38,426 bases of DNA. It comes from Pseudomonas sp. ok272. GTDB taxonomy: Bacteria > Pseudomonadota > Gammaproteobacteria > Pseudomonadales > Pseudomonadaceae. This document shows positions 32,494 through 38,426 of this stretch, in pieces (positions within the stretch are counted from its first letter, which is position 1; each line of letters opens with the position of its first letter). The notes below the pieces were generated by a model. The model had not been told where the DNA came from, did not search any database, and saw only the letters and a list, made by a program, of their open reading frames with translations. The position numbers and the translations under genes were made by a program. The DNA is taken from contig NZ_FOCB01000024.1 of NCBI RefSeq assembly GCF_900109995.1, forward strand, positions 1-38,426, read 5' to 3'.

Positions 32494-32627
32494 TCAGCCC
32501 TCGACCACAATGGGTTCAATGATGGGGAACGCACCACCGCCATCCCGCGCCAGCTGTGGCGGCCGGTAAAGGCGCAACAGCCCATCGAGCGACAGGTTGG
32601 CGGCGATGCGCGCTTCGCGAGCAGGGC
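32494..32627 (-). pseudogene. C-terminal remnant of a second DUF1254/DUF1214-like gene
   Basis: Between DUF1329 and the intact DUF1254 gene, one reverse frame reads AREARIAANLSLDGLLRLYR and continues PPQLARDGGGAFPIIEPIVVEG before a TGA (32496-32494), three bases before the next ATG. No start codon or ribosome site exists. The piece LLRLYRPPQ resembles LILRLYGPQ near the end of the intact neighbour and the usual RLYxP close of DUF1214 proteins. The next gene's ribosome site lies within it, as in a tightly packed operon. I infer a deletion that joined the DUF1329 stop to the tail of a lost gene; chance similarity is possible. Confidence 0.45.
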
Positions 32628-33965
32628 TTACTTGGCCCAGCGACGCAGGTCCGAAGGGGTGTAGTCGTCCGTCTTGGCCGGGAAACCGACGCGCATGGGC
32701 GCGGTTTCCTCGTTGGCCAGGCCACCGGCGTAGTAGCGCCCGGCGATCAGGTCATAGGAGGTTTCCAGCACGTTGTAGGTGAAGTTGTGATCGTAGTGCT
32801 GGATCGCATGCAACTCGCCACTGCGCCACAGTTCGCCACGGCTGTCGTACTGGTCCGACTGCGCGATCTGCCAGCTGTCCTCGTCCACATAGAAACGCCG
32901 CTTGGCATAGATGTGGCGCGCGCCCGGCTTGAGCGTGGCCTCCACCACCCACACGCGGTGCTTCTCGTAGCGCGCCAGGTCCTGGTTGACGTGGTTGGGC
33001 TTGACCACCGCGTCGTACTTGAGATCGTGGCTGCCGATCTTGTAGCTGTTGTAGGGGATGTACAGCTCCTGCTTGCCGATCAGTTTCCAGTCGAACCGAT
33101 CCGGCGCGCCGTTGTAGCCGTCAATGTTGTCGGCCGTGATCAGGCCGTTGCTGTAACGGGCGCTGTTGTCATAGGCAATCATCGGCGCGCGACGCACCCG
33201 ACGCTGCCCCGGCAGGTACTGCCAGGCCGAACGCGGCTCGGCCACCTGGTCGATGGGTTCGTGCACCAACACCGCTTCGCCGGACAGGCGCGCCGGCTCC
33301 AGCACCCGGCTCTTGAACATGAACAGGACGTTGTTGCCCGGCTCCAGCCCGCTGATGGTGTCGGCGAAGTTGATCAGCGACTGGTTGCGCACAAAGCTGA
33401 CCGCACCGTTTTCACGGACCAGTGCCGCGCTGCTGATGCGCTCGTAGCTGCCGCCGCGGTAGCGGGTCATGTGGTTCCACATCACCTCCAGCGCTTGGGT
33501 CGGCAACGGGAACGGGATGCCATGGGCGTAGTCGTGCAGGCCGTTGCCGCCATCGGCCATGCTGGTCTTGGCGACGTTCTCGCGGCTCTGGTCGTACACC
33601 GCCTTGGGCAGGTTGGCGCTGCGATGGGTCGGGTAGATGTTCATCGTATAGCTGTCGGGATAGCGCTTGAACATCGCCATTTGCCCGGGGCTCAAGAACG
33701 TCTGGTACTGCGCCACGTTCTGCGCGGTGATGGTGAACAGTGGTTTCTCACTGGCATAGGGGTCGCTGTAGCCGCCCTTGCTGTCGACGGTGCCGGCGTT
33801 GCTTGCCAGGCCTCCGGTCCACGCCGGGATGCTGCCGTCGGCGTTGGCCGCCATCTCCGAGCCCATCGGCGTCAGGGTCTTGCCCAGCGCCGCCGAGTCA
33901 GTCCCTTTGGCGTGAGCCAGGCTCGCCGCGCAAGCCAGGGCCAGCACACACAATTGCATACGCAT
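32628..33965 (-). CDS. DUF1329-family exported protein
   Basis: A 445-residue periplasmic protein with a short signal peptide (MRMQLCVLALACAASLAHA, cleavage at about 19). The DUF1329 domain covers the rest: LTPMGSEMAANADGSIPAWTGGL, YPDSYTMNIYPTHRSA, QYLPGQRRVRRAPMIAYDN, DRFDWKLIGKQELYIPYNSY and RFYVDEDSWQIAQSDQYDSRGELWR (in pieces) are typical. The family is thought to have a lipoprotein-sorting-like fold able to handle hydrophobic molecules. It follows the DUF1302 gene by only 12 bases; the two families are routinely paired, suggesting an outer-membrane/periplasmic uptake or processing pair. AAGGAG is before the ATG. Confidence 0.9.
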   Translation of the reverse strand: MRMQLCVLALACAASLAHAKGTDSAALGKTLTPMGSEMAANADGSIPAWTGGLASNAGTVDSKGGYSDPYASEKPLFTITAQNVAQYQTFLSPGQMAMFKRYPDSYTMNIYPTHRSANLPKAVYDQSRENVAKTSMADGGNGLHDYAHGIPFPLPTQALEVMWNHMTRYRGGSYERISSAALVRENGAVSFVRNQSLINFADTISGLEPGNNVLFMFKSRVLEPARLSGEAVLVHEPIDQVAEPRSAWQYLPGQRRVRRAPMIAYDNSARYSNGLITADNIDGYNGAPDRFDWKLIGKQELYIPYNSYKIGSHDLKYDAVVKPNHVNQDLARYEKHRVWVVEATLKPGARHIYAKRRFYVDEDSWQIAQSDQYDSRGELWRSGELHAIQHYDHNFTYNVLETSYDLIAGRYYAGGLANEETAPMRVGFPAKTDDYTPSDLRRWAK

Positions 33966-33977
33966 GATCAGTACTCC

Positions 33978-35807
33978 TTAGAAGTCGACCTTGAAGTTGA
34001 CCGACGCAAAATCGCGGTCGTCCAGGGTGCTGTAGTCGTTGGAACCGAAGAAGGCGTTGTAGGCCACTTCCACGCTGTAATCGTTCATGTAGGTACCGGT
34101 CAGGCTCAGGCCCAGTGCTTGCTGGCCTTCCTGGAACGGACCTTGGGGGTCGTACGAGTAACCCGACACGTCATGGCGCCAGTTGACCGCCGGAATCAGG
34201 TTGACCCCCGGCAGCACGTCGCTGTACTCAAGGCTGGCGCGCAGGCGATAGCCCCACGACCACTCGGTGGCAAAGCCCTTGTCGGTGCAGTACTGGTTGG
34301 TGACGCCCGAGGCGACGGTGTTGCACGGCGTACCGTTTTTCGGGGCACTGCGGCCGAACGCAGCGCTGCGCCCCAGGCGCTCGTCACCCAGGTCGTCGAT
34401 GTGCACCACCCCGGCCTCACCGAACAGGCTCAAGCGCGTGGCGCCGAGGATGTTGTCGTAGGCCTGGGTCGCGGAGCCGGTCATCTGCCACACGCCCTTG
34501 CGCACCCAGCCGTCGTAGCGGTCGCCACGGTTGGTGTTGAAGCCTGGCGGCAAGTCGACCCACGAACTGCCCGCCGCCCCGGAAATCACCGCGACGTTGA
34601 TGTCCGGGGCGTTGATCGCCAGGGGCATGTTCGGGCGGTAGCTGATTTCACCGGCCAGCGAGATCCCGGAGTTGGGTTCCACGCCATTGAGGCTGACGCC
34701 GTACAGGTGAATGTTCTCCGGGAACGCCGCCGCGTAGCTCGGGTTCTGCACGCCGCCGGGAAAGGTCCCGGGCTTGCCCACGTCCTTGGCGTCGAGGGTG
34801 AAGTACGGCAGGCGCGAGTGGTAGTTGATGTAGTAGAACGCGGCCTCGGCGTCGTTCAGTGCCGGGATCATGTTGCGGATCGCAAAGCCGTACTGGCCGC
34901 CATCGGACGGATCTTCATTGCCCCGGGAACTGGCGTACAAACCGGCCTTCTGCATCTGCTGGTCGGTCTGTACCTGGGTCAGGTACAGCGGCCCGCAGCC
35001 CTTCTGGATCGCATCGCTGCTGGCGAAGAACGTGCCGCACCCATCGAGCGCACTTTCGCGCCATTGGTATTGGTAGAAGCCTTCCAGGTTCACCGTATCG
35101 GTCAGGCCAAAGCTGAACGAGACCATGCCCACCGGCAACTGGCCTTCCTTGATCTCCACGCCCGGACGGTTGAACGCCGAGATGTCCAGCGGGTTGATGA
35201 CGTTGATGCCGTTCTGGATCAGCAGCGACTCACCCCAGGACAGCACCTGGTTGCCGACCTTCACGTTCAGCGGGCGGTCGGCGACCACGAAGTCTTTCCA
35301 CAGGTAGGCATCCAGGGTCTCAAAGCCCTTGAACTTGGTCAGGTCATCCCAGCCCGAGTCGTCAAACTGCTTGAAGCGGCCCTCGCCGTTTTCATAGGCC
35401 TGGTCGTACCAGTACTTGAAGCGCACAAAGGCGCCCTGCCCTTGTCCGTCGAGACTAAGGTCGGTCAGGCCCTTGTAGATCTGTGAGATTTGGTCGCCCT
35501 TTTCGAAGTTCAGGCGGTTGTCATCGGCACTGACGCTACTGCCGTTGGCACCGTGCACACCTTGCGCTTGCAACGCGTTGGCACGGGTCATCAGGCTCTT
35601 GTCGGGGCTTTGCGTCGACCAACTGCTGCCTATCGACAGCGAGGTCTTGGTCGACAGGCTCCAATCCTCGTTGAAGTCGAAGGTGGTCGCCTGCGCCGGC
35701 GCAGCGATCGCCGCGAGGATCGCGAAAGCAAGCGGTTGCGGTCGTGTTTGGCCAACCCGTGCGAGCCCTTGGCGGACGCGGGTGTTGGCCGAGCGTGTTG
35801 TTATCAT
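33978..35807 (-). CDS. DUF1302-family predicted outer-membrane barrel
   Basis: A 609-residue protein starting at 35807 with GGAG seven bases upstream; the frame is open to 35897 but that extension has no ribosome site. A signal sequence ends near PAQA/T (about 38). The mature part shows alternating strands rich in Gly, Tyr and aromatic girdles: FDFNEDWSLSTKTSLSIGSSW, NVKVGNQVLSWGESLLIQNGIN, GVEIKEGQLPVGMVSFSFGLTD, and it ends SVNFKVDF with a terminal phenylalanine, as barrels do. DUF1302 proteins usually accompany DUF1329 proteins in gene sets for hydrophobic substrates such as steroids, esters or long-chain compounds; the substrate here is unknown. First gene of the minus-strand series after the AraC regulator. 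Confidence 0.9.
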   Translation of the reverse strand: MITTRSANTRVRQGLARVGQTRPQPLAFAILAAIAAPAQATTFDFNEDWSLSTKTSLSIGSSWSTQSPDKSLMTRANALQAQGVHGANGSSVSADDNRLNFEKGDQISQIYKGLTDLSLDGQGQGAFVRFKYWYDQAYENGEGRFKQFDDSGWDDLTKFKGFETLDAYLWKDFVVADRPLNVKVGNQVLSWGESLLIQNGINVINPLDISAFNRPGVEIKEGQLPVGMVSFSFGLTDTVNLEGFYQYQWRESALDGCGTFFASSDAIQKGCGPLYLTQVQTDQQMQKAGLYASSRGNEDPSDGGQYGFAIRNMIPALNDAEAAFYYINYHSRLPYFTLDAKDVGKPGTFPGGVQNPSYAAAFPENIHLYGVSLNGVEPNSGISLAGEISYRPNMPLAINAPDINVAVISGAAGSSWVDLPPGFNTNRGDRYDGWVRKGVWQMTGSATQAYDNILGATRLSLFGEAGVVHIDDLGDERLGRSAAFGRSAPKNGTPCNTVASGVTNQYCTDKGFATEWSWGYRLRASLEYSDVLPGVNLIPAVNWRHDVSGYSYDPQGPFQEGQQALGLSLTGTYMNDYSVEVAYNAFFGSNDYSTLDDRDFASVNFKVDF

Positions 35808-35905
35808 TATTAGGCTCCGGTCGGATGTACTCAGCCCGGTCAAAATGCCCAACAATCCAACAACAGGCGCAAGCGCCGCGGGACAAAAAATGATCATCTG
35901 CCGAT

Positions 35906-36772
35906 TCAGGCGTGATCGTTACACGCCTGGAAGTGGCTGAGGCGAAACTGCTTGGGTGTGATCCCGAACTGCTTGCGGAACGCGCGGATAAAGTTGCTCG
36001 GCTGGCGATAGCCCAGGCGTTCGGCGATGCGCTCAATGGGCTGGTCGCCTGCGGTCAACCAGTGGCGCGCCAGGTCCAGGCTGTCGCTGCGGGTTTCATG
36101 GGGCGCCGCCACGTGCCAGTGACGCAGCATGCTTTGGTGCAGGAACGGATTGGCGCTGAGCAACGGTAAGTCGAGCATGGCCCGGGGCAGGACCAGGCAC
36201 GGATGGTCGCCCCCTTCAACATCGATACCCTGCCCCTTGAGCCAGTCCCCGGCCGCCTGCCCGAGCGCCAGGTCGACACGGCGGAACAGCTCGGCCGGAG
36301 CCTTGCCGACCCGCCGCGAGATATTGCGCACCAGGCTCAGGGTCGCCGCGTCCAGGGCAAAGAAATGCGGCAAGCCAGACGCGACCGGGCGCAGGTGCAG
36401 GCGCGCCTCGTTGTCCTGCTCCTCGAGTTCGGCCAGCACGTGGTTGGTGACCCGTGGCAAGTAGTCGGTGAAACACCTCAGGCTGACGCGCAAGGTGGCC
36501 GCCGAATCCAACAGGATGTTCATCCCTTGCAGGCAACTGGTGGCCATGCCGTTGACCAGCTCGCAACCGAAGTTGCGCCCCACCCCCGCGTTCTCGCACT
36601 CACGCCACAGTTGTTCCACCAGCCGTGCCGGGATGTGCTGGTGCTGATCATCGAGCCAGGACTGACGGATACCGGCGCGTTGCAGCAGTTGCTCCTCACA
36701 CAGGCCAACCTGGCGGGCATGGCTGAGAATGGTGCGTGTGAACGCGCTGGAGGCGAACGTTTGATCCGGCAT
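35906..36772 (-). CDS. AraC-family transcriptional regulator
   Basis: A 288-residue regulator. The N-terminal domain (to about 190) looks like the arabinose-binding-type ligand domain of OruR/ArgR-like AraC proteins (LLQRAGIRQSWLDDQHQHIPARLVEQLW, LRVSLRCFTDYLPRVTNHV, in pieces). The C-terminal double helix-turn-helix is complete (LDLARHWLTAGDQPIERIAERLGYRQPSNFIRAFRKQFGITPKQFR, about 235-280). The ATG at 36772 follows GAGGAG by nine bases; the frame is open 28 codons further without support. It lies 98 bases upstream of the DUF1302 gene on the same strand, so it likely controls that series; its ligand is unknown. Confidence 0.88.
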   Translation of the reverse strand: MPDQTFASSAFTRTILSHARQVGLCEEQLLQRAGIRQSWLDDQHQHIPARLVEQLWRECENAGVGRNFGCELVNGMATSCLQGMNILLDSAATLRVSLRCFTDYLPRVTNHVLAELEEQDNEARLHLRPVASGLPHFFALDAATLSLVRNISRRVGKAPAELFRRVDLALGQAAGDWLKGQGIDVEGGDHPCLVLPRAMLDLPLLSANPFLHQSMLRHWHVAAPHETRSDSLDLARHWLTAGDQPIERIAERLGYRQPSNFIRAFRKQFGITPKQFRLSHFQACNDHA

Positions 36773-36870
36773 GAGCGACCGCTCCTCATAAACGAGGGTT
36801 GTACTTATGCCAGCCGGCATGCTATCGATCAAATGCATTAAAAGTATCCACTGCATGCAGGAGACGCATA

Positions 36871-37791
36871 ATGGATCTTCGTCAGCTTCGCCACCTGGTG
36901 GCCCTGGCCGATTACCGCAGCTTCGGCCGCGCTGCCGAGGCGATCAACCTCAGCCAACCGGCATTCAGTCGCAGCATCCAGACCCTGGAGCGCGACCTCG
37001 ATTGCGCCTTGATCGAGCGCAGCAGCCGCGAGTTTCGTCTCACCGGACAAGGTCAACTGGTGCTGCAGCATGCCCGGCGCCTGCTGGCGGGCAGCCAGGC
37101 CCTGCACAACGAACTGATGCAGTACAACGGCCTGACCGGCGGCGAACTGCATTTCGGCTGCGGCCCCTACCCCGCGCAAGTGTTGGTGCCCGAAGCCCTG
37201 GCCGATTTCATCAGCGCCCACCCGGCGATCCGCACCTGCTTCCATCAAGGCGACTGGGAACAACTGGCGACCTGGCTCAAGGAGCAACAGATCGAGTTCC
37301 TGGTGGCCGATGCGCGCTACTTCACCGGTAACCCGCAGTACCACGTGCACCTGCTGCGCCCGCGCCGCGGACGCTTCTTCTGTCGCACCGGGCACCCGCT
37401 GGCTGCACACAAACGCCTGCCACTGCGTGCACTACTCGACTATCCCGTGGTGGGCACGCGGATACCGCCGATGATCCGCAAAATCCTCGCCGATGCACAG
37501 GGAGAAGCCGACTTTCGAGTCAGCGTCGAGTGCGCCCAGTTCGACACCATTTGCCGCGTCGTCATGCGCTCCGACGCGGTGGGCCTGGCCACGCTGGAAG
37601 CCCTGAATGAGTTGGCGCAAAACGGTGCGATCAACCTGCTGACCTTCGACGACATTCCCGCTGACGATCCAGGGCTGCACCTGCACTACGGCGTGGTCAG
37701 CCGCGCCGGACACTCCCTGACCCCGGCAGCCCAGGCGATGGTGGATGCGATTCTGGCGGTGGATGAGCGCTTGCTGACCGGGCACCCGTAG
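36871..37791 (+). CDS. LysR-family transcriptional regulator
   Basis: A 306-residue LysR regulator. The N-terminal winged helix (about 1-60) is typical: LRQLRHLVALADYRSFGRAAEAINLSQPAFSRSIQTLERDL. The substrate-binding domain spans about 90-300 (ELHFGCGPYPAQVLVPEAL, SVECAQFDTICRVVMRSDAVGLAT, in pieces). The ATG has GGAG seven bases upstream, so the longer frame from 36799 is rejected. It is divergent from the AraC gene. In the 98-base gap ATGCA (36833-36837) and TGCAT (36852-36856) form an inverted repeat 14 bases apart that might be its own operator. Target genes are unknown; the AraC/DUF series and its own promoter are candidates. Confidence 0.9.
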   Translation: MDLRQLRHLVALADYRSFGRAAEAINLSQPAFSRSIQTLERDLDCALIERSSREFRLTGQGQLVLQHARRLLAGSQALHNELMQYNGLTGGELHFGCGPYPAQVLVPEALADFISAHPAIRTCFHQGDWEQLATWLKEQQIEFLVADARYFTGNPQYHVHLLRPRRGRFFCRTGHPLAAHKRLPLRALLDYPVVGTRIPPMIRKILADAQGEADFRVSVECAQFDTICRVVMRSDAVGLATLEALNELAQNGAINLLTFDDIPADDPGLHLHYGVVSRAGHSLTPAAQAMVDAILAVDERLLTGHP

Positions 37792-37809
37792 CGCCTTCCA
37801 CCGCCGCTG

Positions 37810-38426
37810 TCACCGCCCACTGAGAAAAATCTGCGCCGGCAAGGTAAACCCACGCAGCTTGAGCAACGCCATCGGCCCAGCCCCCAATTCGGTGCGCAGG
37901 TGCCAGGTCAGGCCCAGGCCATCCGGGGCCCGTTGCACGATCTGGTAGCGGCTGTCGCCGTCGTCCAGCGGCGTGACCTTGGCCTGCTCCAGCCAGCGGA
38001 TCAGGCCCCAGGTGCCCTGGTAGTCACCGAACAATCGCTCGCCGGCCTTGACGCTGGTCCAGGTCAAACTGGCGCCCGGGTGGTCGCTGCGCCCAGGCCA
38101 GTTGAAGCGTTGCCAGCTTTCCTTTTGGTTGAAGTATTCGTGGCGCTCGCCGTTGAGGATGAAGGTGGTCTGCACCACGTCGCGCACCGGTTTGCCGCGC
38201 AGTTCAAAACCCATGCCCAGGCCGCCGTCGGTGTAGAGCACGTCGGCCAGGTGGCTGAGTTGGTTGATCGCGCTGAGGAACTGCGGGTTGAAACGCAAGC
38301 CCTGGCTGTGGCTCGGATCGGCCACCCAGCGGCTGCCTTCCTTGCGCAAGACGCCACCCAGTTGCTGGCTCAGGAACTGGTCGAGGCGCCCGGAGTCGGC
38401 GCGGATCATCTGCCCCAGCATCGGCA
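37810..38426 (-). CDS. tssM: TssM (IcmF) C-terminus, type VI secretion, N-terminus outside window
   Basis: The last 205 residues of a protein that continues beyond the right edge. The visible part matches the C-terminal domain of TssM: LRFNPQFLSAINQLSHLADVLY, GLGMGFELRGKPV, ESWQRFNWPGRSDHPGASLTWTS, GTWGLIRWLEQAKV and a terminal strand (ALLKLRGFTLPAQIFL). TssM is the inner-membrane ATPase-type scaffold of the type VI secretion membrane complex (with TssL and TssJ), about 1,200 residues when complete. It ends 18 bases from the convergent LysR gene with no terminator between, so it is the last gene of its operon on this side. Confidence 0.87.
   Translation of the reverse strand, partial: PMLGQMIRADSGRLDQFLSQQLGGVLRKEGSRWVADPSHSQGLRFNPQFLSAINQLSHLADVLYTDGGLGMGFELRGKPVRDVVQTTFILNGERHEYFNQKESWQRFNWPGRSDHPGASLTWTSVKAGERLFGDYQGTWGLIRWLEQAKVTPLDDGDSRYQIVQRAPDGLGLTWHLRTELGAGPMALLKLRGFTLPAQIFLSGR

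Noticed and set aside
32556..35486. A 976-codon plus-strand open frame opposite the DUF1329 and DUF1302 genes
   Set aside because: Its Val/Gly/Arg/His-rich composition is what the antisense of GC-rich coding sequence gives. It spans two well-supported genes and their boundary and has no recognisable domain.

Overview
The window is GC-rich bacterial chromosome and reads as a fluorescent-group Pseudomonas. This is inferred from a six-gene Mrp/Sha antiporter operon with fused A+B subunit, a zinc-independent DksA2-type regulator, a cobalamin riboswitch before a TonB receptor, HglS-type lysine catabolism, DUF1302/DUF1329/DUF1254 proteins, a TssM end, and many Pseudomonas-type REP elements of the form (T)GTGGGAGCGAGC...GCTCGC. 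No rRNA, tRNA, phage, transposase or CRISPR was seen.

Layout. 1-7.5 kb: a SdaC-like serine transporter (3' end cut by the window edge, minus strand), two small exported proteins (one DUF4822), a 2-hydroxyacid dehydrogenase, an APH-fold phosphotransferase paired with a short-chain dehydrogenase, and a divergent XRE-cupin regulator / EamA exporter pair around a perfect 20-bp palindrome. 7.7-13.8 kb: the mrpA(B)CDEFG cation/proton antiporter operon, every junction overlapping. 14-18.1 kb: a DUF3995 membrane protein, an orphan glycine-betaine-type binding protein, a run of small uncharacterised proteins with a less GC-rich gap, and DksA2.

18.6-22.2 kb: a B12 riboswitch leading a three-gene overlapping operon of TonB receptor, [2Fe-2S] thioredoxin-like ferredoxin and periplasmic corrinoid-type binding protein, with no BtuCD nearby. 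22.4-27.7 kb: a MASE2-GGDEF cyclase (minus), a Baeyer-Villiger-type monooxygenase followed by a membrane-anchored alpha/beta hydrolase, then 2-oxoadipate dioxygenase HglS. 28-31 kb: an exported unknown protein divergent from an alkylsulfatase.

31-36.8 kb (minus strand): an AraC regulator, then DUF1302 (predicted outer-membrane barrel), DUF1329 (periplasmic) and DUF1254 proteins, with what looks like the C-terminal remnant of a second DUF1254-like gene between the last two. A LysR regulator diverges from the AraC gene and converges on the C-terminus of TssM (type VI secretion), which leaves the window at the right edge.

The most interesting pieces are the B12-controlled receptor/ferredoxin/binding-protein operon, the DUF1302-1329-1254 set with its apparent gene remnant, the palindromic operator between regulator and exporter, and the cluster of small beta-alpha proteins at 15.7-17.5 kb.
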